Shown: positions 23,016 to 32,274, counted from the stretch's first letter. The stretch: DNA of 64,000 nt from JANLQX01 sp031423635 (GCA_031423635.1 JANPFX010000086.1:5040-69039); one strand, 5' to 3'. The notes: generated from the sequence alone by a model not told the origin. A program made the numbers and translations.

Positions 23016-24185
23016 GTGAGTGCATCGGCGGAAGCGCCAACTTCGATCCGTCGGCCCTTCACCTGGCTCGTGGCCGCCAAGTTCTGCGTGAACATGGCGC
23101 TGCGGCTCGCCTATCCGTTCAACACCGACATCGCCCGGGGTCTCGGCGTGTCCCTCGATTCCGTGGGGCGCGTCCAGGGACTCGGCGAACTGACCGGTTT
23201 GGCGAACATCGGCATCGGCCATCAACTCGACCGAGGGCACACACGGCGCTGGATCCTGGTCGGTGTCGCGATGGCAGGGGTCGGGGCTCTGCTGCTCGGA
23301 GCCGGATCGACCCTGTGGGTCTTCGGCATCTGTTCGGCACTCATCGCCTGTGGCACGGCCATCATGACGACATCAGCGCAGACGTGGATCGGCGTCCGGG
23401 TTCCCTATGCCCAGCGCGGACGCGTCATCGGCGTCTACGAAGCCTCGTGGGCGCTTTCGCTCCTCGTGGGCGCGCCGATCGCCGGATACCTGATCGACCG
23501 TGGTTCGTGGTGGTGGCCGTTCCTCGGCATCGGGGCGCTGACGATTGCCGTGATCCCGATGCTGGCCCGATCCCTTGTCGCGCACGAAACGCGCCCGACG
23601 GAGAAGCCCTCCCGTGCCGGGACCCCGCCACCACGCATCGATTGGAACCGCCGAGTGCTCGCGGCCGTCGCAACCTCGACGCTGCTCACTCTCGGGGCGG
23701 TGGTGGTGTTCGCTTCGTACGGGGCGTGGTTGAAGGACCGCCATGGGTTCTCCACGGCATCAGTCAGCGCGCTTACCATTGGTTTGGGCGTGGTCGAATT
23801 GCTGGGAAGCGGCTCCACTGCGGCGTTCGCTGACCGACTCGGCAAGCGTCGATCCGTGGCGTTGGGTGCCGTGCTCATGGCACTCGCGTCGCTCCTTGTC
23901 GTCTCCTCGCGAAGCTCGACGCTGCTCGCCTCCTCCGGTGTGGTGCTGTTGTTCGGTTCGTTCGAGTTCGCCTTCGTCTCCCAGCTCTCGATCAACTCCG
24001 AAGTCGGCGGCGCCGCCCGCGGACGCTTCATGGCGATCAACGGCGCAATCGTGACCGCGTCCCGAGCGGTCGGAGCAGCCCTCGGCACCTGGCTGTACGT
24101 GCACTCCGGCATGGCGACAGTCGCCGTGCTGTCGTTCGGCTGCGCGGTTGCGGCAACTGCCGCGATCACCTCGACCTTCGAGTGA
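23016..24185 (+). CDS. Major facilitator superfamily transporter
   Basis: The 389-residue protein has 12 predicted membrane segments in two halves, with the MFS loop 2-3 signature in variant form (IGHQLDRGHTRRWILVG, about residues 68-84) and VYEASWALSLLVGAPIAGYL in the fourth to fifth segments. A central loop (ARSLVAHETRPTEKPSR) separates the halves. Substrate and direction are unknown. The GTG at 23016 lies 18 nt after coxG. Its stop overlaps the open frame of the DUF501 gene, so it could be transcribed with either neighbour. Confidence 0.85.
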   Translation: MSASAEAPTSIRRPFTWLVAAKFCVNMALRLAYPFNTDIARGLGVSLDSVGRVQGLGELTGLANIGIGHQLDRGHTRRWILVGVAMAGVGALLLGAGSTLWVFGICSALIACGTAIMTTSAQTWIGVRVPYAQRGRVIGVYEASWALSLLVGAPIAGYLIDRGSWWWPFLGIGALTIAVIPMLARSLVAHETRPTEKPSRAGTPPPRIDWNRRVLAAVATSTLLTLGAVVVFASYGAWLKDRHGFSTASVSALTIGLGVVELLGSGSTAAFADRLGKRRSVALGAVLMALASLLVVSSRSSTLLASSGVVLLFGSFEFAFVSQLSINSEVGGAARGRFMAINGAIVTASRAVGAALGTWLYVHSGMATVAVLSFGCAVAATAAITSTFE

Positions 24186-24190
24186 TCGGC

Positions 24191-24196
24191 GAGACT
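24191..24196 (+). promoter_or_regulatory. -10-like element of the DUF501 gene
   Basis: GAGACT is 6 nt before the GTG at 24203 and supports that start over the GTG at 24182. Confidence 0.4.
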
Positions 24197-24202
24197 GACA
24201 AC

Positions 24203-24733
24203 GTGACGAAAGGACCTCACGACCCGACCCTCCGGCCGACCAGCGAGCAGGACCTCCTCGTCGTGACCCAACTCCTCGGGCGGGTCCCGAAGGCTGCCTT
24301 CGATGTCGTCGTCCGCCGTCGCGACGGGGTTCCGGTGGTGACCCGCAATGCGCCGTTCGAGCGCGACGGCACACCGATGCCGACGAGATACTGGCTCCTT
24401 CCTTCGGCCCGGGCCAACGACGCCATCGGCAGGCTCGAAGCCGGCGGCGGGGTCCGGGCGGTGGAGGCCGACGTCTCCGCCGAGGACATCGTGGTCGCCC
24501 ACGCGGCCTACGCCCGCGATCGCGACGCCGCCATCCCGCCCGCGTGGGCCGGGCCGCGTCCGAGCGGGGGTGTCGGCGGCACGCGCCAGGGAACGAAGTG
24601 TCTCCACGCCCACTACGCCTTCTTCCTGGCGGGTGGCCCTGACCCGGTCGGCCGATGGGTGTGGGAACGACTGGCGCCGAAGGACCGCGATGAACCGATC
24701 CGTCGGATCGGGGAAGAATCGGAGTCGCCATGA
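24203..24733 (+). CDS. DUF501 family protein
   Basis: DUF501 proteins are conserved in Actinomycetota, normally between the ftsB-like gene and ppx (Rv1025 in M. tuberculosis); their function is unknown. The 176 residues carry the family core: VVTQLLGRVPKAAFDVVVRR, PMPTRYWLLPSARANDAIGR and the diagnostic GGVGGTRQGTKCLHAHYAFF with an invariant Cys and two His (C-L-H-A-H-Y) near residue 140, suggesting metal binding. GTG 24203 is preferred; GTG 24182, overlapping the MFS stop, adds seven residues. The ppx gene overlaps its stop as ATGA, matching the conserved pair. Confidence 0.9.
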   Translation: MTKGPHDPTLRPTSEQDLLVVTQLLGRVPKAAFDVVVRRRDGVPVVTRNAPFERDGTPMPTRYWLLPSARANDAIGRLEAGGGVRAVEADVSAEDIVVAHAAYARDRDAAIPPAWAGPRPSGGVGGTRQGTKCLHAHYAFFLAGGPDPVGRWVWERLAPKDRDEPIRRIGEESESP

Positions 24734-25665
24734 ACGTCGCCGCCATCGACATCGGATCGAACTCGACCCGCCTGCTCATCCTCGACCATGCGGGTGCCGA
24801 GGTCATGCGGGAAGTCACCGTCACCAAGCTCGGTGCCGGCGTCGATGCCACCGGCATGCTCGCCGCCGACGCCATAGAGCGGACGCTCGCCAGCCTCCGT
24901 GCTTACGCCACCGCTCTCGAGCACCATGAGGTGAGCGTCGGACATCTGCGGGTCACGACCACCTCAGCGTCTCGGGACGCGACGAACCGCAGCGAGTTCT
25001 TCGAGTTGGTCGATGCCGCCGTCGGCAGGCGCCCGGAACTCCTCAGCGGCGCGGAAGAAGCCGAGCTGTCGTTCCGGGGCGCGACGTCCTGGCTGTCACC
25101 GCGCACCAACGAGTGGGGAGAGCCGCTCTACGACGTGGTCGTCGACATCGGTGGCGGGTCGACGGAGTTGGCGGTCGGGCGCCCCGGTGAACCTCCCGTC
25201 GGCGTGTGGTCGATCGATGCCGGCTGTGTCCGATTCACTGAGCAGTGGCTGCGCGGGAATCCCCCCAACGCGGAGGAACTCTCCAACGCCGTGACGGTGA
25301 TGCATTCACACCTCGACGATGCCGAACGGGAGATCCCGGAGCTCAAGTCGGCGGACCGTCTCATCGGCGTCGCCGGGTCCATCGTCACGGTGGCCGCTGT
25401 CGAAATCGGCCTACCCGCCTACGACCGCGAGCGACTCCACCGGTTCGAGGTCACGCGAGCCGCCGCGGAGGACGTGTTCCGCACCCTGGCCACCGAGAAC
25501 CGTCGTGATCGGGCACACAATCCGGGCCTGGCGCCGGACCGGGTCGACACCATTGTCGCCGGTGCGCTGATTCTCGTGACCGTGATGCGCCACTGGAAGC
25601 ATGACCGGTGTCTGGTCTCGGAGGCGGACGGCCTGGATGCCTCGGCCCGTTCCCTGCTCGGCTGA
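24730..25665 (+). CDS. ppx: Exopolyphosphatase / guanosine pentaphosphate phosphohydrolase (Ppx/GppA)
   Basis: Ppx/GppA enzymes of the ASKHA fold release phosphate from polyphosphate or from pppGpp. The 311 residues show the phosphate-1 loop AAIDIGSNSTRLLI (residues 4-17), the phosphate-2 loop DVVVDIGGGSTELAVG (about 135-150), the catalytic Glu region GAEEAELSFRGA and the adenosine-type motif LIGVAGSIVTVAAVEIG. It lacks the C-terminal HD domain of long E. coli-type enzymes, as is usual for actinobacterial short forms. It is translationally coupled to DUF501. Whether polyphosphate or pppGpp is the true substrate cannot be told from sequence. Confidence 0.93.
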   Translation: MNVAAIDIGSNSTRLLILDHAGAEVMREVTVTKLGAGVDATGMLAADAIERTLASLRAYATALEHHEVSVGHLRVTTTSASRDATNRSEFFELVDAAVGRRPELLSGAEEAELSFRGATSWLSPRTNEWGEPLYDVVVDIGGGSTELAVGRPGEPPVGVWSIDAGCVRFTEQWLRGNPPNAEELSNAVTVMHSHLDDAEREIPELKSADRLIGVAGSIVTVAAVEIGLPAYDRERLHRFEVTRAAAEDVFRTLATENRRDRAHNPGLAPDRVDTIVAGALILVTVMRHWKHDRCLVSEADGLDASARSLLG

Positions 25666-25736
25666 CGGCTTCTCGGGGGGAGGCGGGTGGCCGCGACTGC
25701 GCCAAATGACTTGTCACTGGTGCGCTGAGGGTTTGG

Positions 25737-25742
25737 GAGACT
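25737..25742 (+). promoter_or_regulatory. -10-like element of the dus gene
   Basis: GAGACT is 7 nt before the GTG at 25750. The alternative GTG at 25744 would be only 1 nt away, so 25750 is preferred. Confidence 0.4.
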
Positions 25743-25749
25743 CGTGACT

Positions 25750-26970
25750 GTGAACGCGTCGACACCCCTCCAGATCGGCGCGCTGACGCTGTCCCATCCG
25801 GTGGTCCTCGCTCCGATGGCCGGCGTGACGAACGCCCCGTTCCGCCAGCTGTGCCGGCGTTACGGTGGCGCGCTCTACGTATCGGAAATGGTCATGGCCC
25901 GGGCGGTGCTCGAACAAACGCCGCGCACGATGCGAATGGTGCACTTCGGTGCCGATGAGACCACCCGTTCGCTACAGCTCTACGGCACGGAGCCGCACTC
26001 ACTCGGTGAGGCCGTCCGACGGCTTGTGGCCGCCGGGGACGTGGACCACATCGACATGAACTTCGGCTGTCCGGCGCCGAAGGTCACCCGCAACGGTGGG
26101 GGCTCGGCAGTACCGGTGAAGCGCGCGCTTTTCCGTTCTATCGTTCGGGCCGCGGTGCAGGCGGCATTCGCGGAGTCCGGTGGGCTGGTGCCCATCACCA
26201 TCAAGTTCCGAAAAGGCATCCGCGACGACTTGCTCACGTTCCTCGACGCCGGTCGGATCGGTGAGGAGGAAGGGGTCGCCGCCGTCTCACTCCACGCCCG
26301 AACGGCAGAGCAGCTCTACTCCGGCGACGCCGACTGGTCCGCGATCGCTGAGCTGAAGCAGGCGGTGACGACCATTCCCGTGCTCGGCAACGGCGACATC
26401 TGGGAAGCCGAGGATGCGCTGCGCATGATGGCCGAGACCGGCTGCGATGGCGTGGTGGTCGGGCGTGGGTGCCTTGGCCGTCCCTGGTTGTTCGGTGATC
26501 TCGCTGCAGCCTTCGACGGCAAGGACATTCCTCCGCCCCCGCGACTGGGCGAGGTCATGGTCACCATGCGCGAGCACGCAGCGTTGCTTGTCGAACATTT
26601 CGACGGACTTCCCCTCTCGCGACGCCGTGCCCAGGACCTCGGACCGGTCGAGGCGGCGGCGGCCCGGGCCATCGGTAACGGCAAGGGCATCCGCGACTTC
26701 CGCAAGCATGCCGGCTGGTACATGACGGGCTACACCGTCGGTCCCGATGTCCGGCGTCGTCTCGGGATGGTCTCGTCGCTTCCCGAGCTCGACGATGTGC
26801 TGGCGGAGCTCGATCCGACCCTCGAGCTCGTCGAGGGTGGTCGCCGATTCAAACGTGGACATACGAATGGTCCGAAGCCGGTGCATCTACCCTACGGCTA
26901 CCTCGACGACCGCGATGATCCGACACCCCCGTCGCTCGACGCCGAGATCGCCGGTGGCTCTGGTGGTTGA
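25750..26970 (+). CDS. dusB: tRNA-dihydrouridine synthase (DusB-like)
   Basis: This flavoenzyme reduces uridine to dihydrouridine in the D-loop of tRNA using NADPH. The 406-residue protein has the TIM-barrel FMN motif VVLAPMAGVTNAPFRQLCRR at the start, the catalytic Cys in DHIDMNFGCPAPKVTRNGGG (about residue 107), the Lys of TIKFRKG and the FMN phosphate site VLGNGDIW with GVVVGRGCLGRPWLF. The C-terminal helical domain (FRKHAGWYMTGYTVG) is present, followed by a 50-residue tail longer than in E. coli. The maf gene overlaps its 3' end by 17 nt. The DusB subgroup is the usual one in Gram-positive bacteria, inferred here. Confidence 0.92.
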   Translation: MNASTPLQIGALTLSHPVVLAPMAGVTNAPFRQLCRRYGGALYVSEMVMARAVLEQTPRTMRMVHFGADETTRSLQLYGTEPHSLGEAVRRLVAAGDVDHIDMNFGCPAPKVTRNGGGSAVPVKRALFRSIVRAAVQAAFAESGGLVPITIKFRKGIRDDLLTFLDAGRIGEEEGVAAVSLHARTAEQLYSGDADWSAIAELKQAVTTIPVLGNGDIWEAEDALRMMAETGCDGVVVGRGCLGRPWLFGDLAAAFDGKDIPPPPRLGEVMVTMREHAALLVEHFDGLPLSRRRAQDLGPVEAAAARAIGNGKGIRDFRKHAGWYMTGYTVGPDVRRRLGMVSSLPELDDVLAELDPTLELVEGGRRFKRGHTNGPKPVHLPYGYLDDRDDPTPPSLDAEIAGGSGG

Positions 26971-27574
26971 ACCGGGCCGTGTGGTGCTCGCGTCGGGCTC
27001 ACCGCGCCGACGCGAGTTGCTGTCGACACTCGGACTCACCTTCGTCGTGGACGCCGCCGACATCGACGAGACCGAGTTCGTCGCAGAGGATCCGACCCTG
27101 TATGTGGTCCGGCTCGCCCGGACGAAGGCGGCGCACGTCGCTGCCCGTCACGAACACGGCACGATCGTGATCGCCGCCGACACCACGGTCGAGCTCGACG
27201 GCTCCATTCTCGGCAAGCCGACCGACCCGGTCCACGCCGGCAGCATGCTTGCCGCGCTCAGCGGTCGGACGCACCGGGTGCACACCGGCATGGCGGTCAT
27301 GGTGGCCGGCGCGGTCGGCGAACCCTGGGTCAACCTGTCGACCACCGATGTGACGTTCAGATCGCTGGACGACGCGACCATCGAGCGCTACCTTGCCACC
27401 GGCGAGCCCATGGACAAGGCCGGGGCGTACGCCATCCAGGGAGTCGGTGGTGCGCTGGTCTCTCGGATCAGCGGCAACGTGCAGAACGTGATCGGCCTGC
27501 CCCTCGCCGACCTGTTGGCGAACCCGCTGGTCGACGCCATGGTCCGCGCGGTAGGTGTGACACCGGTCATCTGA
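26954..27574 (+). CDS. maf: Maf-like nucleoside triphosphate pyrophosphatase
   Basis: Maf proteins hydrolyse non-canonical or excess NTPs (dTTP/UTP or m7GTP) to monophosphates. The 206 residues show VVLASGSPRRRELLSTLGL near the start (the SxSPRR signature), IVIAADTTVELDGSILGKP (the catalytic Asp of AADT), LSGRTHRVHTGMAV and the closing block KAGAYAIQGVGGALVSRISG. The GTG at 26954 overlaps the dus stop; a GTG three codons later is equally possible. A larger frame extending far into dus is rejected. Substrate class (YhdE or YceF) is not resolved. Confidence 0.92.
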   Translation: MALVVEPGRVVLASGSPRRRELLSTLGLTFVVDAADIDETEFVAEDPTLYVVRLARTKAAHVAARHEHGTIVIAADTTVELDGSILGKPTDPVHAGSMLAALSGRTHRVHTGMAVMVAGAVGEPWVNLSTTDVTFRSLDDATIERYLATGEPMDKAGAYAIQGVGGALVSRISGNVQNVIGLPLADLLANPLVDAMVRAVGVTPVI

Positions 27575-27608
27575 GCTGGGTCTCGGTCGGGGTCGGGCGC
27601 GAGAATGA

Positions 27609-28997
27609 ATGTTCTTGAATGCTGCTGACGCCGAAGTAAAACGCGCGGGTCGAGGACCTGAACACTCCGGAAAGCCGGTGGTCGAGGGCTCGATCGGGGC
27701 AGCGTGGGCATCACCGGCGTTCCGGCGGCTCTACATCGGATCAACCCTCTCGATGGTCGGCACCTGGTTGCAGAACGTCGTCGTGGCGCCCTTCGCCCTC
27801 GACCTGACCCGCAGCGCAGCGAACCCGAAGGGGTCGGCGTCGTTCGTCGGGCTGCTCACGGTGGCCCAACTCGGCCCGCTGTTGGTGCTCTCGATTCCGG
27901 GCGGCGTCCTTGCCAACCGGGTCGACCGCAAGAAGTTGATGATCGGCGCGCAGACGGTGCAGTCCATTGCCGCGTTCGGTCTCGCATTCGTGGCTTGGAA
28001 GATGAAGTCGCCCCTGGCGTTGTTCCTGGCGATCCTGGTGATCGGCACGGCGAACGCGATCTCCCAGCCGACGACGTCCTCTGTCCTCCCTGAACTCGTC
28101 GAACCGAAGAACATCGGCGGAGCGATATCGCTCAACTCGGCGACCATGAACGGATCGCGGTCGGTGGCCCCGATCATCGTGCTGGCGCTCACCGCTGCGG
28201 GCTTCGCCGTGCCGGGCTTCTTCTTCCTCAACGCGCTTTCGTATTTCGCCATGATCGTTGCCCTGTGGAAGCTGCCGATGCGGCGTCGGATCGAACATCG
28301 CGGATCAACCGGCAAGGCGGCCTTTCTCGACGGCATCCGCGAGGCGAAGGCGAATCCGGTGGTCGGGAGACTGCTCGTCTTCCTCTTCTCACTGTCGCTC
28401 ATCTCCCTGCCGTTCATCGGACAGTTCGCAACGGTCGTCGAGCGATCCTTCGGAACGACCAGTAAGCGCACGTATCTTGTTCTCTTTGCTACGTGGGGCT
28501 TCGGCGCGGCCCTGGGTGCACTGAGCATCGGCACGGTGCTCGTTCGCCGCGATCAGCGTCGGCTCGTATCTCAGTTCTTCGTCGCATTCGCGGTGGCGCT
28601 CACCGCCTGGTCGTTCGCCGGTTCACCGGCGGTTGCCATGCCGATCGCCTTCGCTCTGGGGTTCACGTATTTCGGATCGACGACGGCTATGTCGTCGGTG
28701 CTGCAGGCCCACCTCGACGTCCGCCGACGGGCCCCGGTGATGGCGCTGTGGTTCATGGCGTTCGGCGGTACCGTCCCGTTCGGCGCGATGTGGGGTGGAT
28801 GGGCGATGGACCACTGGTCGGTGCGGGGCACGCTGCTCGTCGGCGCAGCATGGCTCGCCCTTCTCTCGTTCGCAGCGCGTGACCTGCCGCGACGGAGCGA
28901 TGCCTGGCGTGCCCGGACGCTCGACGTGGCGGCCCCTGGCGCGTTGGCCGTCGGAGCGGCGCGCTCGATGTCGGCGGATCAGGCCCTCGAGCCGTAG
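27609..28997 (+). CDS. MFS exporter, EntS/MFS_3-like
   Basis: The 462-residue transporter has 12 membrane segments. ASPAFRRLYIGSTLSMVGTW at residues 34-53 and LLVLSIPGGVLANRVDRKKL (loop 2-3 signature, D-R-x-x-L variant) are typical of the enterobactin-exporter-like MFS group, whose members export siderophores, drugs or macrolides. NAISQPTTSSVLPELVEPKN is the conserved loop after segment 4. The C-terminal 45 residues are Ala-rich and cytoplasmic. The ATG at 27609 has no clear ribosome site; a second ATG-like triplet at 27605 is out of frame. The gene is followed by a strong inverted repeat shared with gcvP. Confidence 0.85.
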   Translation: MFLNAADAEVKRAGRGPEHSGKPVVEGSIGAAWASPAFRRLYIGSTLSMVGTWLQNVVVAPFALDLTRSAANPKGSASFVGLLTVAQLGPLLVLSIPGGVLANRVDRKKLMIGAQTVQSIAAFGLAFVAWKMKSPLALFLAILVIGTANAISQPTTSSVLPELVEPKNIGGAISLNSATMNGSRSVAPIIVLALTAAGFAVPGFFFLNALSYFAMIVALWKLPMRRRIEHRGSTGKAAFLDGIREAKANPVVGRLLVFLFSLSLISLPFIGQFATVVERSFGTTSKRTYLVLFATWGFGAALGALSIGTVLVRRDQRRLVSQFFVAFAVALTAWSFAGSPAVAMPIAFALGFTYFGSTTAMSSVLQAHLDVRRRAPVMALWFMAFGGTVPFGAMWGGWAMDHWSVRGTLLVGAAWLALLSFAARDLPRRSDAWRARTLDVAAPGALAVGAARSMSADQALEP

Positions 28998-29018
28998 TTG
29001 CGCCCGGTTCCGGAGGGT

Positions 29019-29056
29019 CTCCCGAGGACCAAGCCTGCGCGCGGCGACCTCGGGAG
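29019..29056. terminator. Bidirectional terminator-like hairpin between MFS exporter and gcvP
   Basis: CTCCCGAGG (29019-29027) pairs perfectly with CCTCGGGAG (29048-29056) across a 20-nt loop in the 64-bp gap between two convergent genes. It lacks a long U-tract, as is common in high-GC actinobacteria. Confidence 0.6.
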
Positions 29057-29061
29057 GGGGT

Positions 29062-31977
29062 TCAGCGGTAGTCGGACAATGGCGGACACGAGCAGACGAC
29101 GTTGCGGTCGCCGAAGGCACCGTCGATCCGCGAGACCGGGGGCCAGTACTTGTCCTTGCGCAGCGTCGGGAGTGGGTAGGCAGCAACCTCGCGAGGGTAC
29201 GCGCGGCTCCACGAATCGCTGAGCACGTCCTCAGCCGGGTGCGGAGCGTGGACGAGCGGGTTGTCGTCTGCCGGCCATTCCCCGGAGACGACCCGATCGA
29301 CCTCACCCCGGATCGCGATCATGGCATCACAGAAGCGATCGACTTCGGCCAGCGATTCACTTTCCGTCGGTTCGACCATGAGCGTTCCGGCAACCGGGAA
29401 AGACATCGTCGGCGCGTGGAATCCGTAGTCCATGAGTCGTTTGGCGACGTCGTCGACGGTGATGCCGGTCGACTGGGTGAGGGGGCGGAGATCGAGGATG
29501 CACTCATGGGCGACGCGTCCGTTCCGGCCGGTGTAGAGGACCGGGTAGTAGCCCTGGAGCCGCTGGGCGATGTAGTTCGCGGAGAGGATCGCCATCGCTG
29601 TGGCCATCCGGAGGCCCTCTGGTCCCATCATCGTGATGTACGTCCAGGGAATCGGCAGAATGCCGGCCGATCCGTACGGGGCGGAAGTAAGCGCACCTAC
29701 GGATGCCTCGGAAGTGTGGCCATTGATGGACGACGTGCCCTCGATCGCGCCATGGCCGGGAAGGAACGGCGCCAGATGTGTCTTCACGCATACCGGTCCG
29801 ACTCCGGGTCCTCCGCCGCCGTGGGGGATGCAGAACGTCTTGTGGAGGTTGAGATGGCTGACGTCTGCGCCGAACTTCCCCGGCTTGGCCAGACCGACAA
29901 GCGCGTTGAGATTGGCCCCGTCGAGGTACACCTGACCGCCGGCACCGTGGACAAGAGCGCAGATGTCGACGATTGCCGCCTCGAACACGCCGTGGGTGCT
30001 GGGGTACGTGATCATCAGCACGCTCAGTTGCGCGCCGTGCTGTGCGATCTTCGCTTGGAGGTCTTCCAGATCCACGTTCCCGCTGTCGTCGCAGGCGACC
30101 ACCACGACGGTCATACCGCACATCGCCGCGCTTGCGGCGTTCGTGCCGTGGGCCGATGACGGGATCAGACACACTGTCCGAGCACCCTCACCACGGGAGC
30201 GGTGGTACGCCCGAATGGCGAGGAGGCCTGCATACTCGCCCTGCGAGCCGGCGTTCGGTTGCAGCGAGACGGCGTCGTAGCCGGTGATCTCCACGAGCAT
30301 GCGCTCGAGCTCGCCGACCAGCCGGCGATACCCGGCGGTCTGGGCGGCCGGTGCGAACGGATGCATTTCGGCAAACTCCGGCCACGTGACGGGGATCATC
30401 TCCGTCGTCGCGTTGAGCTTCATGGTGCACGAGCCGAGGGGGATCATCGTCCGGTCGAGGGCGAGGTCGCGGTCCGCAAGGCGGCGCAGATAGCGGAGCA
30501 TCTCCGTTTCGGTGCGGTAGCGACGGAACACGGGATGGGTGAGGATTTCACCACTCCTGCGGTCCTCGTCGGGCATACCGCTGAAGATTCCTTCGCTCCG
30601 TAACTCGGTCGGCGAGGTGACGCAACCCAGTGACGAGAGAACTGCCGCGAGGTGATCGTCGGTTGTGGTCTCGTCGCACGTGACGGCGATGTGGTCGGCA
30701 TCGACGAAGCGGACGTTCACGCCTCGGGCCAGAGCGTCGGCTACGACGTTCTCCGCCTGGGATGGCACCCCGACGGTGACGGTGTCGAACCAGGTCGAGT
30801 TCTCCGTGTTCAATCCCACGCTCCGGGCTCCGGCAGCAACCACCGATGCGCCGTCGTGGGTATGCCGGGCGATCCGGCGAAGGCCCTCCGGTCCGTGCCA
30901 GCACGCGTACATGCCGGACATCACGGCGAGGAGGACCTGGGCCGTGCAGATGTTGCTCGTCGCCTTGTCGCGGCGGATGTGCTGCTCGCGAGTCTGGAGG
31001 GCGAGGCGCATCGCAGTTCGCCCTGCTGCGTCGACGGATACCCCGACCAGGCGTCCCGGAAGCCCCCGCTTGTCGGCATCGCGCACGGCCATGAATCCGG
31101 CGTGCGGCCCGCCGAAACCGAGCGGCACACCGAATCGCTGCGCGGATCCAACGACCACGTCCGCCCCCCAGCTCCCGGGCGGGGTCAGGACGGTGCACGC
31201 CAGCAGGTCAGTGGCGACGCACACGAGGCCCTTCACCGAGTGCACGGCGTCGGTCAGTGTGCTCCGGGCGACCCGGTCACCGAGCGATCCACTGGTGTCG
31301 GGCCAGGCGAGAAGGCAGCCGAAGGCACCAGCAGCGACGTGAGCGCCGAGGGCGTCGGCAGGAGCGACGACGAGTTCGACGCCGAGCGGTTCGGCCCGAG
31401 TCCGAACGACATCGATGACCTGCGGATGGCACCCCGAGTCGACCAGGAAGCGGTCTGACGTCGACTTCGACTGGCGGTGGGCGAATGCCATCGCTTCGGC
31501 CGCGGCCGTTGCCTCGTCGAGAAGCGAGGCGTTCGCCAGATCCATGCCGGTCAGATCGGCGACCATCGTCTGGAAGTTCAGGATGGCTTCGAGGCGTCCC
31601 TGGCTGATCTCGGGCTGGTACGGCGTGTAGGAGGTGTACCAGGCCGGGTTCTCCAACACGTTGCGGAGGACGACCGGGGGAATCACGCAGTTCGCGTAGC
31701 CCTGGCCGAGCATCGACGTGGTCACGGTGTTGCCCGAGGCGATCCGGCGAAGTCGGTCGAGTGCCTCCGTCTCCGAGAGCGGCGCATCCAAGTTCAGCGG
31801 TTGGCGGATGCGGATCGACTCGGGAACGATTTCGTCGAGCAGATCCTCGATCGTCGGCACTCCGAGCGCCGCGAGCATCTTGTCCGCCTCACTCGACGTC
31901 GGCCCGAGGTGTCGGTCGGCGAACGCCGACAGGTCCTGGGACGGAACGGACGGTGTGCGCTGCGGTACTTCGGACAT
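29062..31977 (-). CDS. gcvP: Glycine dehydrogenase (aminomethyl-transferring), P-protein
   Basis: The P-protein decarboxylates glycine with pyridoxal phosphate and passes the aminomethyl group to lipoyl-GcvH in the glycine cleavage system. At 971 residues it is the full-length homodimeric type with both halves fused. Landmarks: FADRHLGPTSSEADKML at the start, MLGQGYANCVIPPVVLRNVL, TLLDEATAAAEAM-type sequence (LANASLLDEATAAAEAMAFA), GGPHAGFMAV in the N-half, and in the C-half IPLGSCTMKLNATTEM, SSAHGTNAASAAMCGM and the PLP-lysine motif SHLNLHKTFCIPHGGGGPG (Lys near 709). The ATG at 31977 has AGGAG upstream. gcvT and gcvH are not nearby. Expression is under the tandem glycine riboswitch directly upstream. 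Confidence 0.97.
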   Translation of the reverse strand: MSEVPQRTPSVPSQDLSAFADRHLGPTSSEADKMLAALGVPTIEDLLDEIVPESIRIRQPLNLDAPLSETEALDRLRRIASGNTVTTSMLGQGYANCVIPPVVLRNVLENPAWYTSYTPYQPEISQGRLEAILNFQTMVADLTGMDLANASLLDEATAAAEAMAFAHRQSKSTSDRFLVDSGCHPQVIDVVRTRAEPLGVELVVAPADALGAHVAAGAFGCLLAWPDTSGSLGDRVARSTLTDAVHSVKGLVCVATDLLACTVLTPPGSWGADVVVGSAQRFGVPLGFGGPHAGFMAVRDADKRGLPGRLVGVSVDAAGRTAMRLALQTREQHIRRDKATSNICTAQVLLAVMSGMYACWHGPEGLRRIARHTHDGASVVAAGARSVGLNTENSTWFDTVTVGVPSQAENVVADALARGVNVRFVDADHIAVTCDETTTDDHLAAVLSSLGCVTSPTELRSEGIFSGMPDEDRRSGEILTHPVFRRYRTETEMLRYLRRLADRDLALDRTMIPLGSCTMKLNATTEMIPVTWPEFAEMHPFAPAAQTAGYRRLVGELERMLVEITGYDAVSLQPNAGSQGEYAGLLAIRAYHRSRGEGARTVCLIPSSAHGTNAASAAMCGMTVVVVACDDSGNVDLEDLQAKIAQHGAQLSVLMITYPSTHGVFEAAIVDICALVHGAGGQVYLDGANLNALVGLAKPGKFGADVSHLNLHKTFCIPHGGGGPGVGPVCVKTHLAPFLPGHGAIEGTSSINGHTSEASVGALTSAPYGSAGILPIPWTYITMMGPEGLRMATAMAILSANYIAQRLQGYYPVLYTGRNGRVAHECILDLRPLTQSTGITVDDVAKRLMDYGFHAPTMSFPVAGTLMVEPTESESLAEVDRFCDAMIAIRGEVDRVVSGEWPADDNPLVHAPHPAEDVLSDSWSRAYPREVAAYPLPTLRKDKYWPPVSRIDGAFGDRNVVCSCPPLSDYR

Positions 31978-32013
31978 GGGACTCCTCGTGGGCACAGGTG
32001 TGCGCGAATGGAT

Positions 32014-32254
32014 TCCCCCGCTGTCCGTTGACCTGAGAGATTCGTCCGCCGAAACCCGCAGCGGACTTTTCACCTTCGGTGCGCCCGCCCTGGCGGGACG
32101 GTCGGCTCTCCAGCGTTGCCGGTTCGAAGGTCTCCCTTCTTGCTGACGATGACGGTGCGGGTGCCTGAGAGGTTCCGGGGTGGTTGCTCCTACGGCGCCG
32201 GTCTCGGTCGTCGCTCGTGCTGCGAGCGCGACTTTCGTCCGGACTCTCCCGCCA
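32014..32254 (-). promoter_or_regulatory. Tandem glycine riboswitch upstream of gcvP
   Basis: On the minus strand two consecutive aptamers are visible. The first (about 32254-32148) contains GGCGGGAGAGTCC, then GCGCCGTAGGAGCAACC and GAACCTCTCAGGCACC. The second (about 32113-32014) contains CTGGAGAGCC, GCACCGAAGGTGAAA and GAATCTCTCAGGTCAACGG. GGGAGAG-type starts, CCGAAGG-like cores and CTCTCAGG ends are the glycine riboswitch (gcvT element) consensus. It ends 37 nt before the gcvP ATG, and a small GCACACCTGTGC hairpin precedes the AGGAG site. Glycine binding would normally switch the gene on; translational control is plausible because no U-rich terminator is seen. Confidence 0.9.
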
Positions 32255-32274
32255 TCGACGTTGACGGCGTCGTC

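Noticed and set aside
28795..30159. 454-codon plus-strand frame antisense to gcvP
   Set aside because: Arg/Gly-rich shadow of gcvP with no recognisable domain; gcvP is unmistakable on the other strand.
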